Positions 29,586-39,575 of a DNA stretch of 64,000 nucleotides are shown in pieces. The stretch is from Chaetoceros tenuissimus (taxonomy: Eukaryota; Bacillariophyta; Thalassiosirophyceae; Chaetocerotales; Chaetocerotaceae), in the NCBI GenBank assembly GCA_021927905.1, contig BLLK01000058.1, forward strand, positions 62,001 to 126,000, in the 5' to 3' direction. Under the pieces are notes generated by a model. It was not told where the DNA came from. It saw only the letters and a program-made list of their open reading frames with translations, and did not search any database. The stretch's first letter is position 1, and every line of letters begins with the position of its first letter. The translations under genes were made by a program, and so were the position numbers.

Positions 29586-31079
29586 ATGAGGTATTCAGGA
29601 TGGTGTGCTCTTTTGACAATGCTGTCGTTGGAACCCAGTCATGCTTTTCAGATTACTCCTCCTAATCGAAATATACCATCATCAGTAGGAGCATCATTTC
29701 TGCATCCGACCGTATCTTGTATGAAACAATCTACGCATGAATTGAAAATGAGCATAAATCCAAGAGATGAAGATTTGTACGATGATGATGACGATGATGA
29801 TGAAGATGACGACGACGATGATGATGAGTACATTGATGATTCTGACCTAGGTGATTGGAGAGCTTTTCGCAACACTTTGTTAGATTCCTCATCTGGGGAT
29901 GAATCGGAATCATCAGAAGATTTAACAGGCGGCTACATCGGCGAAGAAACCATAGATGAAGCACCATCGACAAAGGGCGATAAGAAACGACCAAAGTCTG
30001 TCAGTAAGGCCAATGAAGAACTATTAAAATCTCAGAACAAAGCTCTTGCGAAAGAATACATCGAAGGAATATGGGCACATGAATCTTCTTTACCAGAAGT
30101 TGGCGGCCTTGTAGTTCGTCTACCTCTTGAAGTGGAAGTATATAGGAGTAAAGAAAAGTTAACAATTGGTAAAGAGTTGACCGAACTGCTTGAAAATAAC
30201 GATGCAGGGAATGATAATACACCATTTCTTTCATCCACCAGCAAAGAAAATGTAGAGACAAGTGAAGAAGGTGATTCCAAGAAATCCAACAATCCAGATT
30301 TCTCGTTTTCTCCATTGGCATTTCAAACTCTCCTTTGGTATAGAAAAGCACAATCGCTGATTGACGGCAAGATGGCTGAAATTGCAAAGTTTGCGGATGA
30401 TAGTGGACAAATCAATCCACGCCAACTTGATCCAAAAGCTGAAAATCTCTTGAAGCTTTATATTGATAACCAAGAAACTTGGCAAGAAGTGTGTTTGGTG
30501 ACAGATAGGGATTTGACGAGAGGAAATGCAAGGACATATGTTTTAAATAGACCTATGGCCTTTCGTTTGACCGAAAATCTTGGTAGACTGTTATTATACG
30601 GAGCATACAGTGCGATGGACGACTCAGGTGTACCAATATCTCAAATGAATAGATACACAAAATTTTTACGTGCGTTCGAAGGCTCTTGTGCTGTCTACGT
30701 TGGTGGGCCAGATCGCATGGAAGAAAAGGCCGAAATCATCCATGGCGTTGAAGGTCTAGAAGGGGCAGTTGAAATTAGTCCTGGAACCAAAATTTACAGA
30801 GGTGGCTTAGACGCTGCGATCGAGGGCGTACTTGAAGGAAGATTTAACCCTCTAGACTTCAGATTCTTTGTTGGTTGTCATGAATACAGCGACGGTGACT
30901 TGGATGTACAGGTTTACGCAAACAAGTATCAACCAATAGCTTGTGCAAGGGCTTTGGCATTGAAACAATGCATTCAATTACCGAAGCCCCTCTGGCATGA
31001 GGTCATGGAACTAGCCGGAGGAGAATTACGAGAAATCTCAAGATTAGAACTAATGAAAAGAGAGGACATTCAAGAATAG
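29586..31079 (+). CDS. Plastid-targeted YqgE/AlgH (UPF0301)-like protein
   Basis: Single exon, 497 residues. The signal peptide ends SHAF before QITPP, the plastid import context. An acidic run of about 16 Asp/Glu residues (59-80), coded by GAT/GAC repeats, is followed by a DWRAFRNTLL motif that is also present in the neighbour. The second half is YqgE/AlgH-like: WQEVCLVTDRDL, TYVLNRPMAF, CAVYVGGPDRMEEKAE, then IYRGGLDAAIEGV and FRFFVGCHEYSDGDLD, the family order. One domain only, against two in the neighbour. Function unknown; plastid location is inferred from the leader. Confidence 0.8.
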   Translation: MRYSGWCALLTMLSLEPSHAFQITPPNRNIPSSVGASFLHPTVSCMKQSTHELKMSINPRDEDLYDDDDDDDEDDDDDDDEYIDDSDLGDWRAFRNTLLDSSSGDESESSEDLTGGYIGEETIDEAPSTKGDKKRPKSVSKANEELLKSQNKALAKEYIEGIWAHESSLPEVGGLVVRLPLEVEVYRSKEKLTIGKELTELLENNDAGNDNTPFLSSTSKENVETSEEGDSKKSNNPDFSFSPLAFQTLLWYRKAQSLIDGKMAEIAKFADDSGQINPRQLDPKAENLLKLYIDNQETWQEVCLVTDRDLTRGNARTYVLNRPMAFRLTENLGRLLLYGAYSAMDDSGVPISQMNRYTKFLRAFEGSCAVYVGGPDRMEEKAEIIHGVEGLEGAVEISPGTKIYRGGLDAAIEGVLEGRFNPLDFRFFVGCHEYSDGDLDVQVYANKYQPIACARALALKQCIQLPKPLWHEVMELAGGELREISRLELMKREDIQE

Positions 31080-31182
31080 GACAATACACACTCTAAAATA
31101 TTTCCAATATGCTAATCTGACCTTTATGTTACTACGAGTATACTTTTAGCATAATACCTGATATACACTACAGCTTAGGGAT

Positions 31183-32064
31183 TCAGATAAAATAAGGCCC
31201 TGTCATCAGTAGCCTTCTATCCTCTAATTCGTCAATAATATTTTCGTTTTGTTCATAGACCTCAGTCATATCCATTTTTAAACTTTGTACAATCGCCTCG
31301 GTATGAGCCATCTTTTCTCTTACAACATCCAATTCTGCTCGTGATGAAACAGACGCGTGTCTCAAACCATTCAGCCTCTCTTCAATCTCATAATCTGAAA
31401 AGAATCCCATGTAGCTGAAGAATACAGTGACGGATAGAAGACCGTAAACTAAAAACAATTTCAAGAATGTAATCCCTTTTCGGTACAATAAAGGGCATTT
31501 CCCTCTCTCCAATGTCGCAAAACTATGATACCTATTTTCTTTTAGTGATATTGAGGCATTAGTCTGATTCCTCGTTATATTTCGTAGCTTTTCTTCTGCT
31601 TCTTTCAATGCCTTTTGCATTTCATGAGAATCCAGCAGGGTAGAGTTATGTAGACTACGATTTTGATTCCGAGTACTAGAATGTACACTGCATAAATCCA
31701 TCTCCTGTAAAGAACCTTGAGTTCCATTGGAACTTTGAGATCGTTGTCTCAAAAAAGCTCCACCTCTATTCATTTCAGAGAAAATTTTTATTCCCTCATC
31801 TGATTTCTTCCTTTTCTTCATTTTCTCACGAAGTAAATTAATGATTGTTCCGTTAGTACCACGATTTCCTTGATCCACATGCGCATTATGTCGATGCTCA
31901 TTTCTGTTTGGATGAACCCCAAGATTCGTCTCAATATCATACGAATAGAAAGTTTTGGAGCTTGTCGTACTTCCCAAAGTTCTTGAGCTACATGCATGTC
32001 TCAAACTTGCAGCTCTACCTCCAAGAAGGTTTTTTTCGCGTTGATTTAGTTTCTTTGCAATCAT
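31183..32064 (-). CDS. Single-pass membrane protein with coiled coil, paralogue-like to 32532
   Basis: Single exon, 293 residues. A Ser/Asn/Arg-rich N-terminal half precedes a membrane helix near residues 200-220 (ITFLKLFLVYGLLSVTVFF). A coiled coil of about 60 residues follows, with SSRAELDVVREKMAHTEAIV and QSLKMDMTEVYEQNENI. The same helix-plus-coil order and matching residues (SS..EL, V..LK....E.Y..NE) occur in the divergently transcribed gene at 32532. Here the protein stops about 10 residues after the coil, whereas the neighbour goes on into a cyclophilin-like domain. No space is left downstream for such a domain, because the next gene ends at 31079. Function unknown. Confidence 0.65.
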   Translation of the reverse strand: MIAKKLNQREKNLLGGRAASLRHACSSRTLGSTTSSKTFYSYDIETNLGVHPNRNEHRHNAHVDQGNRGTNGTIINLLREKMKKRKKSDEGIKIFSEMNRGGAFLRQRSQSSNGTQGSLQEMDLCSVHSSTRNQNRSLHNSTLLDSHEMQKALKEAEEKLRNITRNQTNASISLKENRYHSFATLERGKCPLLYRKGITFLKLFLVYGLLSVTVFFSYMGFFSDYEIEERLNGLRHASVSSRAELDVVREKMAHTEAIVQSLKMDMTEVYEQNENIIDELEDRRLLMTGPYFI

Positions 32065-32531
32065 CTATCAACTACTATCTACAATCTGTTTGCTTTTTGA
32101 TTTATGAAGGAGGCTTCTCGAAATATTTTTCAGTCAGAATGAGGTACCCTTCTCGTTCATGTTGTACTCGTATAGAAGTGGTAAAAATACAATTAGCATC
32201 ATGTATAACAATCCCCAAACTTCTCACTTCGAGAAATGATAACTTCGTTAATTAACAATAGTCTGATTAAGATGTTGAAATCAGTGCAAATTAGCCCCGT
32301 TATGGAGTTTTGTTGTTTTGTTTTGATATTTTTGTCCAGAGAAGCCCATGGCATTGGACTTCTCTTCTTATTGTACTGAAATCGTGAAGGTGATGAAAAA
32401 ACATCAAGAGGGATCCTTTTCAAGATGAGAAAGAGAAGCGGGTTCTTTTTTCTTCATGAATGAATTGAGTGAAACATACTCTACATTGTCTTCCCACACA
32501 AATAACTTGTATAAACAAAGAAAGTACAAAA
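32065..32531. promoter_or_regulatory. Divergent intergenic region of the coiled-coil membrane protein pair
   Basis: 467 bp between two outward-facing genes. The frame of the plus-strand gene reaches back to 32469 only through GTG. No gene or RNA recognised. Confidence 0.35.
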
Positions 32532-34248
32532 ATGAAGGGTAGAGAGTTCCAAAGATTGCACAACAACTTCAATGCCTTGATAAATAAATCTCTTCCTCAG
32601 ATTGAAGAAGACGATTCTGATGAAGGGATCCATCGTATCAAAGCAAGACCTTCAGCTCCAGTTCATCAAGAATTCAACATGATTGCTGTTTCAAAGAAAA
32701 ACTCAGACAAGTCCATCAACACAAATAGAGACGAGGAACCGGCACCATTTCTAGAACCAAAACCAATAATCCTACATGGAAATGACTGGTGCAGAAAGAA
32801 GATTGACAAGAATCATGGGATACCATTTACTTTCCTCGCCGACGAAAGCATCTCAACGGCTCCGAGCATACGAAGAAGAGCTCGTACAATCAGTACGGAT
32901 ATTGGAAGCGTATCAACACTACAAACTAATACTTCATACATGATAAATCAAAACTCCAAGAACAAGACAGATTTCGATCCATCCTCAAAATCTCCTTTAA
33001 GTAAGAAGGCTTCTACAAGATTGATTCCACACGGAGCTGATGATAATGAAAAGGGCAACTTGAAAATGAAAATCCCTTACACCAATCTTGATCTCAGTAC
33101 TCATTCTATGAATTTTGCCTTATTCGATGAAAATGATAAGACTACTATTTTCAGCATGAGAAATGTCTGTCTAAAACTTGCAGTTGCTCTCTTCATTTGT
33201 TTCACGATTGCAGTGTTCAGTCTCAAGAAAATTGTTAGTGGTCACACTCTTACAGAAGCAGTGCAATTGCTCGACAACAATGTTATATCATCTGCCTCAG
33301 AGCTCCTACATCTATCTCAACAATTGGAAGAATACACAAAACTTGTAGAAGACCTCAAAGTTGAAGTGAATGAAATGTACGATAGGAATGAAGATTTGAT
33401 GGAGCGCACTACTTTTACTGTATCAAACACAAAAGGGCAAGTTTATAAAAATGACCAAAGCAAGTTAGTGGTGAAGTATAATGATATGATCAAGGCAAAT
33501 GAAATGATGGAACGTCATCTTTTTCAGACTCTAATAAGTATACAGATTGAGTCATATAGGAAACTAATCGAAAAGTACGTTGCATGTGTTATTTTTTTTC
33601 TCAAAATTGAATTTGTCTCATGAAAAATTACTGTTTCAAATTGTTAGATATGGCATGGGGCCTTACCTAGTCAAAATCGATTTGGACCATCCCAGCCTTT
33701 CGGATGAAGATGATCAATATCTAACTATAGACTTGTTCACCTCAGAACAAACTCCTCATACGAAATACACATTTTTGGAGCAAATCCATCATGGTCTCTG
33801 GTCAGGACAAGAATTCAATGTCAACTCTCCAGCAGCTCTTGTAGCTATGCCATTTACAGATGACTCATTCATGGAAGCGGGCTTATCTGAATTAGGTATC
33901 ATTGAAAACGACCTAACAATTCCTCATGAACAATGGACAGTCTGTTACAAGAAAAAGGGAACCATATTCTTCATCAGTAAAGCTAATAATCAAAACGAGG
34001 AAGACGTTTGTTTCGGTAGAGTGAAACGGGGAAAAGATATTTTACAATCATTATTTCGACTGCCTGTCAAGTCACAGTATTACGATCTAGACGAGCCAAT
34101 TACAATCTCAACAGCTTCAATTTTAAATGGGCAACCTGACGAATCAGATATAGTGCCCAATTTACAGAACAAACGCTTTCATCACATCCAGCTAAATAAT
34201 CACAACTTTTCCTTGGAAAAACAAAGAGAAAACAATCTATCTGTCTAG
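32532..34248 (+). CDS. Membrane coiled-coil protein with C-terminal cyclophilin-like domain
   Basis: Two exons (32532-33574, 33648-34248) with a 73 bp phase-2 intron encode 547 residues. The N-terminal 205 residues are Ser/Lys/Asn-rich and probably cytosolic. A membrane helix (about 214-236, LKLAVALFICFTIAVFSLKKI) and a coiled coil (about 250-350) follow. The second exon carries a diverged cyclophilin-like domain. Family-like features are YLTIDLFTSEQTPHTKYTFL, a HEQWTVCYKKKGTIFFIS strand and CFGRVKRGKDILQSL. Catalytic Arg/Phe residues of active peptidyl-prolyl isomerases are not apparent, so activity is doubtful. The intron separates coil from cyclophilin domain. A lumenal or extracellular position of the C-terminal domain is inferred from topology. 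Confidence 0.68.
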
Positions 34249-34309
34249 AATTTAGGCAATATTGTTAATGATTATAGATAGACTGTACATACAACTAAAT
34301 CAAGTCATT

Positions 34310-35971
34310 TCATAGTTGCTTCATCTTTCGAATCAATGTAGACCATTCTTCACCAGTGATGAGCTCCTCTCCCTTTTTGTAATCAGCATCTTCTTGAACC
34401 GGACCATTTGGACTAATTGTAAACTTACGAGCAAAAATACAACCTTCTTTTCTTGCAGCCTTCACAACATCCCGCAACTCCTTGAAATTATTTTTCCGAT
34501 CCATCTCAAAAGCAGCTGGATTTTTTGCATTCATGCTCCAATCACAATATGTTACTCTCTTACGGTGTACTATCGATTGACTCTTTTCATCATTCTTGTC
34601 ATCGTCTTGTCCACTACTACTTTTATCTTTGTCTTTACCCAAAATTCCAAGTAAAGACATAACAGTTGGGAAATACATTTCATCGCTGGCTTTTACTCGT
34701 CTGAAACATTGCCAGAACCCAAGCTGCAAAGTTGGATTATTTCGATTGTCATTGTGACTTCGGTTATTGCGTTCACTATCCTGTATAGTCTGAACGGCAT
34801 CGTCTATTAAAGAAACAATTGGCCATGCATCATGTCTAGTCAACATGATCCATTGATCTGCTTTCCAAATGTGTTCAGTAGGAATTGCTTGATGAGTCGC
34901 ATCCCATTGCAGCTGCCTAGCATATCCATTGTTTGGTGTATTTCTAGCATTCACCCATGATTTATTAGCATATCTTCCATCATATGGATTTTCATCAGCC
35001 TTGGTCTCTGCGGATGAAAACGTATCAGCTGCTGTTTTTTCTTTATCGTCACTACTCTCTTCTTTGAACAATGTTTTTTCTAGTTCATCAAGGGTAGTGA
35101 CAGGAATACAAGATTCACTCGCAAATATAAATCTATCAACTGTTGGCAAGCGTTGATCCTTTACTACAATATCCTCGTCTTTGTGCATTCCATCAGATAC
35201 CACATATCTCCAGGACGAATACTGCTTTTTATACTCCTCTTCCTGCTTTGCATCTTTAATATGAATATTCTGTCTACTAGTTCCAATTTGCAAACTTTCT
35301 TCCAACAAATCAACCATAGCTCTAGTGATTTCAACAGATCCCCATTCAGGTTTTCTACTTCTGTATCGAATCGGCGGCAACAAATGCGAGTCCTGGTCTT
35401 GCTCATGTCCATCTTGCAGTCCTTGTTGATATCTTTTTTTGTAAAATTCCATATCTGATAGTTTAGGCTTTTGTACCAATAATCTCTTTCTCAACCAATC
35501 ACTCTGTACCTTGTCTGGAAATTTCGCGTGACAAATTACACTCACCATCAAATCACTATTGTTCCCTTTGAAGAATTCTTTCCATATATGTTCAAATGGC
35601 AGGTCATCAATGGTAAGAAACAATATACAGACATGTCTCTGTTTGTCTTTCTTTTTCGTTGGTATAGGTTGATACTTTGGTATAGCTTGTACAAGTTTCG
35701 GCAAATAGTAATCTTCTTCTGCATCTGACATTCCTTGGTTTCTTCTATTTTGATAGTTATGCCCCCCTCTTCCTCTGCGATTGTAGGGTTGATAGCGATT
35801 ATTATCTCCCCTCCTATTACTATTTCTATTATAACCATGACGAGATGGATGATCTCTGCGGTGGCGGTCTCTATCGTTGTTGTTGCTGCTTCTTGATCCA
35901 TTACTGTTATTCTGGTTACGAGCTCTATCTGCCGATTGTTGCAGATTCATCAGCTGCTTGGCGAAATCCAT
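34310..35971 (-). CDS. Core-2/I-branching (GT14-like) glycosyltransferase-domain protein with RGG-rich N-terminus
   Basis: Single exon, 553 residues. The first 85 residues are Asn/Arg/Gly-rich (RRGRGGHNYQNRRNQG). The rest resembles the Core-2/I-branching or DUF266 glycosyltransferase domain. It has CILFLTIDDLPFEHIWKEF, a VICHAKFPD strand, PEWGSVEITRAMVDLLE, FIFASESCIPV and a WVNARNTPNNGYARQL block. Later come IWKADQWIMLTRHDAW and YFPTVMSLLG, then RVTYCDWS. No signal peptide or membrane anchor is visible, although members of GT14 are normally type II Golgi proteins. A cytosolic or nuclear diverged member, or a missing upstream exon, are both possible. Confidence 0.72.
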   Translation of the reverse strand: MDFAKQLMNLQQSADRARNQNNSNGSRSSNNNDRDRHRRDHPSRHGYNRNSNRRGDNNRYQPYNRRGRGGHNYQNRRNQGMSDAEEDYYLPKLVQAIPKYQPIPTKKKDKQRHVCILFLTIDDLPFEHIWKEFFKGNNSDLMVSVICHAKFPDKVQSDWLRKRLLVQKPKLSDMEFYKKRYQQGLQDGHEQDQDSHLLPPIRYRSRKPEWGSVEITRAMVDLLEESLQIGTSRQNIHIKDAKQEEEYKKQYSSWRYVVSDGMHKDEDIVVKDQRLPTVDRFIFASESCIPVTTLDELEKTLFKEESSDDKEKTAADTFSSAETKADENPYDGRYANKSWVNARNTPNNGYARQLQWDATHQAIPTEHIWKADQWIMLTRHDAWPIVSLIDDAVQTIQDSERNNRSHNDNRNNPTLQLGFWQCFRRVKASDEMYFPTVMSLLGILGKDKDKSSSGQDDDKNDEKSQSIVHRKRVTYCDWSMNAKNPAAFEMDRKNNFKELRDVVKAARKEGCIFARKFTISPNGPVQEDADYKKGEELITGEEWSTLIRKMKQL

Positions 35972-36303
35972 GATTGATTAGTGAAATCTTTTCTTGGAAA
36001 GGATCTTATCTTTTAATATGGTTTACTAGAACTCTTATGGTCTATGTTGTATGTTGTATGTAAAAGGTACAATATGTTATGTTGCTCTAGCTAGCTAGTT
36101 GTCACCTGCATTGAACATGCAAAAAAGTCCTTCTCTTACTTTACAAGCCAATTTTAATCTGATGACACGCGTCTTGACAATTTAGCCGTTAAATTTTGGC
36201 TCGTTTCAAAAAGTACCACACTGTTCCATCATAGAATATTTTTACTTTTGAAAAAGCAACACTACTACAAAACAAAACCCTTTTGATTAAAACAAATCTA
36301 ATC
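35972..36303. promoter_or_regulatory. Divergent intergenic region
   Basis: 332 bp between the GT14-like gene (-) and TBCB (+). Contains short TGTTGTATG repeats near 36043-36060. No gene recognised. Confidence 0.35.
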
Positions 36304-37272
36304 ATGATAAACAACACAGACCTAATTGCGCTCCAAAACTATGTTACATCAGGTAACGAATACGATGGTGTGCATGAAGACACACTCATCCTTGACCTCT
36401 CACATTCCAACCTGAAACAGCGCCATATTGAAATTCGTTTTGACAAACATACAACCATCTCCTCGCTTCGAGATAAAATCTATCAAAAGACAGGAACTAA
36501 GCCTCATTTCCAGCATTTACAGTTCAAGTCATCGCCAAATGGTCAGATTCTATGGGAGATTGCTCCCAACATCGACAGTACTAGAATGTTGGGATACTAT
36601 TCCCTGAGTCATGGAATGTGTTGCCATTGTATTGATTTAGATCCTAATTCTGGATCGGCTGGTGGTGCATATGAGGATACGTCACTTGTCAAGAGGTATC
36701 AAATGAGTGATGAAGACTATGATAAGCGTAAAGGGACTCTTAGAGATTGGAGCAGACAGCAACAAGCCAAGGATAAGAATTTCTCATTGGCAAAGCATGC
36801 AAAGGAACATCGAGAAATGCAAGAAGCACAAAGACAGGCTAAGCTGGGACTGGAATTGCCAAAAGGTTTTGAATATGATGATCAAGGTAAAGTTGTAAGA
36901 ATTGAAGAAGATGAACCAGAGCCGTCCAAATGTGACAATGAAGAGAAGAAGGAATGTGAATTCGGACCAGAGACTGTCGACGGGATTGCTGCAGATATGA
37001 GATGTGAAGTCTCTCCAGGAAATAGACGTGGAAAAGTTGCCTTTGTAGGAGAGATTCCAGAGCTTGGTTCTGGTGGATATTGGATTGGAGTTATTTTTGA
37101 TGAACCAGTTGGAAAGACAGATGGTACTGTAGCAAAATCTGGAAAGCGATACTTTGAAGCTAGCGGGCCACTTTATGGTGGTTTTGTACGTGGCAAAAAC
37201 GTGCAAGTTGGAGACTTTCCAGAGATTGATATCTTTGATGAATTAGACAGTGACAGTGATGATGAACTATAA
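36304..37272 (+). CDS. TBCB: Tubulin-folding cofactor B
   Basis: Single exon, 322 residues from ATG 36304 (the frame reaches 36283 only through TTG). The N-terminal ubiquitin-like domain (about 20-120) has DLSHSNLKQRHIEIRFDKHT and MLGYYSLSHGM. A charged linker helix (about 140-200) contains MSDEDYDKRKGTLRDW, typical of cofactor B. The C-terminal CAP-Gly domain (about 235-305) carries GNRRGKVAFVGEIPELGSGG, YWIGVIFDEPVGKTDGT and YGGFVRGKNVQVGDFP. The last residues are acidic. Cofactor B binds alpha-tubulin and passes it to cofactor E in the cytosol. All domains are intact and the length is only slightly longer than in animals (about 245). Confidence 0.94.
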   Translation: MINNTDLIALQNYVTSGNEYDGVHEDTLILDLSHSNLKQRHIEIRFDKHTTISSLRDKIYQKTGTKPHFQHLQFKSSPNGQILWEIAPNIDSTRMLGYYSLSHGMCCHCIDLDPNSGSAGGAYEDTSLVKRYQMSDEDYDKRKGTLRDWSRQQQAKDKNFSLAKHAKEHREMQEAQRQAKLGLELPKGFEYDDQGKVVRIEEDEPEPSKCDNEEKKECEFGPETVDGIAADMRCEVSPGNRRGKVAFVGEIPELGSGGYWIGVIFDEPVGKTDGTVAKSGKRYFEASGPLYGGFVRGKNVQVGDFPEIDIFDELDSDSDDEL

Positions 37273-37502
37273 ACTAGCTGTGATGTTGTGTGTAGTTGAG
37301 TTATTGTAAGAATTGCTAGGAGTGTCTGCGTCTCCTCTTTTCTTCATACTGTATTATCTAGAGTCCAGGGAACGATCTATTATTATGAATGAAAATAATT
37401 ATACATTAATTCTACAATTTATGATGACTGGTAATGCACACTCGTTTTTGTTTCAACTTTGCCATGTCATGTAATATTTTTCCTAACTAGAATACTTTCT
37501 AT

Positions 37503-38060
37503 CTAACTAGCATTCGTTACTATATCCTTGACAATGAAAATAGATAATCCACAGCTATTGCATTCCCAAATCCCATTGTTGGACATGTTGTCATTGTCCT
37601 CCAATTCTTCTTCTAGAATCTCAAAAAGGTCTCCGCATCTACATGTGTAGCTGTACAATTTTTGCGACTCCACCTGTTCCTCATCCTGACTCTGTATGGA
37701 TTCACCATCTTCTTCATCCTCGATTTCACAGATTTCACACTCCATTTCTGAAAGTTTGACATGTACGGCGTTGTTCAAAGCAACATTATCTCTTTCTCGT
37801 TCTCGTCTCAAAGTGTCATCATACTCCTGTCGTTTTTGTTCATCTCGTAGACATTCCCATGCTAGCTGAATCTTTCGAAATGCTGTTTCTATTTCTTCGA
37901 CATCCTGATTCAGTGATTGATTTTGTTTATCAGGGTGGTATTTCAACGCTTTTATGCGATGTGCTGCTTTTATTTCTGATAATGAAGATGATTCACTAAC
38001 TTCCAAGATTTCATAATGTGTTTCTGCTGCTGCTATTGAAGCGCATCTTTCTTCCTTCAT
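37503..38060 (-). CDS. DPH4: Diphthamide biosynthesis protein 4 (J domain plus CSL zinc finger)
   Basis: Single exon, 185 residues. A J domain spans about residues 12-85: THYEILEVSESSSLSEIKAAH, the HPD motif (YHPDKQ) and a QLAWECLRDEQKRQEYD helix. The C-terminal 75 residues contain the DPH-type zinc site: CRC in YTCRCGDLFEI, then CNSC in WECNSCGLSIFI. This pairing is specific for DPH4/DNAJC24. The protein supports the iron-dependent first step of diphthamide formation on elongation factor 2 in the cytosol. An acidic linker (EDEEDGESIQ) separates the domains. Convergent with TBCB. Confidence 0.9.
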   Translation of the reverse strand: MKEERCASIAAAETHYEILEVSESSSLSEIKAAHRIKALKYHPDKQNQSLNQDVEEIETAFRKIQLAWECLRDEQKRQEYDDTLRRERERDNVALNNAVHVKLSEMECEICEIEDEEDGESIQSQDEEQVESQKLYSYTCRCGDLFEILEEELEDNDNMSNNGIWECNSCGLSIFIVKDIVTNAS

Positions 38061-38502
38061 ATTTTATACTAGAAACTCTTTCTTATTCTGTCTGGAAAAT
38101 TTTGCATTGTACTACGTAGGAGAATGCAAAGTACTTCAAATGTGCCCAATAGTCACCACAAGCCCAAAAAAGTAATCTTTTTCTTTTTCTCTAGTGTTGT
38201 AGTGTAGCTAGGTGGTCATTATCATTTATAAAACAACAAGATCGTAAAGTGTTTACCGAGTCGGTGTTACAGTGTCGTCGTAGCCACCCATTTTTAGAAG
38301 TGCGGCTAGACCACGTAATACGTACTTTCGCGCGCACATCACGCCAGTTTCCACACTCAATCTTCTCAACACCCTCTTCTTCTTCTCCTAAAAAGCTTTC
38401 GCCAAGGCTCATCAGTATTACAAACATCTCTACTACAACTATTTCTCGCAAATAGAATACTTAATCTACTACACTACTAGAACAATCTTCAAATCGAATA
38501 CA
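38061..38502. promoter_or_regulatory. Divergent intergenic region
   Basis: 442 bp between DPH4 (-) and the IF-1 gene (+). Short open frames overlap here on both strands but have no motifs. No tRNA or repeat recognised. Confidence 0.35.
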
Positions 38503-38952
38503 ATGAGATCCTTCATCTACCTCTGCATTTCTTTCCTCCTTTTGGCTTTGAACACTCAAGCTTTCACAGTAAACAACATCAAGAGCTCAAGTGTAAACTT
38601 TCCAACTTTGTCTACCCCAATTGTTGCTGAAGAAGCAGCTGTAACCTCCACCACTTTATATGGAAAGAAGGCAGCTCGTGCACAGGGAAACGATCGCAAA
38701 AACAAGACTGAGCGCGTCAGGAAGCAAAAAGATGATGTGATTGAGGTTGAAGCTGTTGTTATTGAATCACTTCCTAATGCCATGTTCCGTTGTGGAATCG
38801 AGGGAGCACCTGAAACACAACCACCTATTCTCGCAACCATTTCTGGAAAGATTCGTAAGAACTACGTCAAGATTTTGGTTGGAGATAAGGTGACAGTAGA
38901 GTTGAGTCCGTATGATTTAACTAGAGGAAGAATTACTTTCAGAAAGCGCTAA
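38503..38952 (+). CDS. infA: Plastid translation initiation factor IF-1, nuclear-encoded
   Basis: Single exon, 149 residues. The signal peptide [11 protein letters not shown] followed by TVNN gives the plastid import site, and a basic transit segment follows to about residue 75. The last 75 residues are the S1-like IF-1 domain: [20 protein letters not shown], a glycine-rich loop replaced by [29 protein letters not shown] and [22 protein letters not shown]-1 binds the ribosomal A site during initiation; here the ribosome would be that of the plastid. The insert EGAPETQPP in the loop is slightly longer than in bacteria. The gene is a plastid gene moved to the nucleus. Confidence 0.93.
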   Translation: MRSFIYLCISFLLLALNTQAFTVNNIKSSSVNFPTLSTPIVAEEAAVTSTTLYGKKAARAQGNDRKNKTERVRKQKDDVIEVEAVVIESLPNAMFRCGIEGAPETQPPILATISGKIRKNYVKILVGDKVTVELSPYDLTRGRITFRKR

Positions 38953-39502
38953 ATTGTGCATGGAATGAGAAGCAATCTTTCAAGTACATATAATCATGCA
39001 AAAAAATAATAAAAAACATTTATATTTATAGATAAATCTGTCAGTTTGGCAATAGACAAGTGCAGATATGATTTTTATGAAGCGAGTACCACCGTAGAGT
39101 ACCACCGTAGGATTATATTGAATTTGTATTGGTAGAATTGTTAAAGTATAGCATTCAAGTAACTGAAGCAGTTTTTTCCAAGAAAAGTACACACAGATAA
39201 TTAAATTGCATCTATTAATATTATTCTTTTGCAATATATGGTGTTATGATTGTTGAAGTACTGGTAGCTGTTCAGGTCTTACTTATCCTTGAGTATGAGT
39301 GTGGTCTTGACTTGGTGGAAGATAGCTGATAGCTAGACTGTAAATATTAATGTGAAGAAATCGTTGCAAGAGGAACTACAAAGAAGGTAAAGGTAGATGG
39401 AATATGATTAGCACTTGATTTATTGTTTTTTTGTTGTGAAAATCTCCGTGGAACTAATAGTATGTTTTTTTATTTGTCAATGGACCCACGTCACGCAACA
39501 AC
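38953..39502. other. Spacer with a short tandem repeat
   Basis: 550 bp between the IF-1 gene and tRNA-Glu. Two perfect copies of the 13-mer GAGTACCACCGTA occur at 39084-39096 and 39097-39109. No gene recognised. Confidence 0.5.
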
Positions 39503-39575
39503 TCCGATATAGTGTAGGTGGTTATCACAGGAGCCTCTCACGTTCCAAACCAGGGTTCGAGTCCCTGTGTCGGAA
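39503..39575 (+). tRNA. trnE-CUC: tRNA-Glu (CTC)
   Basis: A 73-nt cloverleaf. The acceptor stem TCCGATA pairs with TGTCGGA (one G-T pair). The D arm is GTGTAGGTGGTTATCAC. The anticodon stem GGAGC/GTTCC closes loop CTCTCAC, anticodon CTC. The T arm CAGGG/CCCTG has loop TTCGAGT, and the discriminator base is A. No intron. A T-rich stretch follows (TTTCTTTTGCTTTT), fitting RNA polymerase III termination. Confidence 0.93.
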
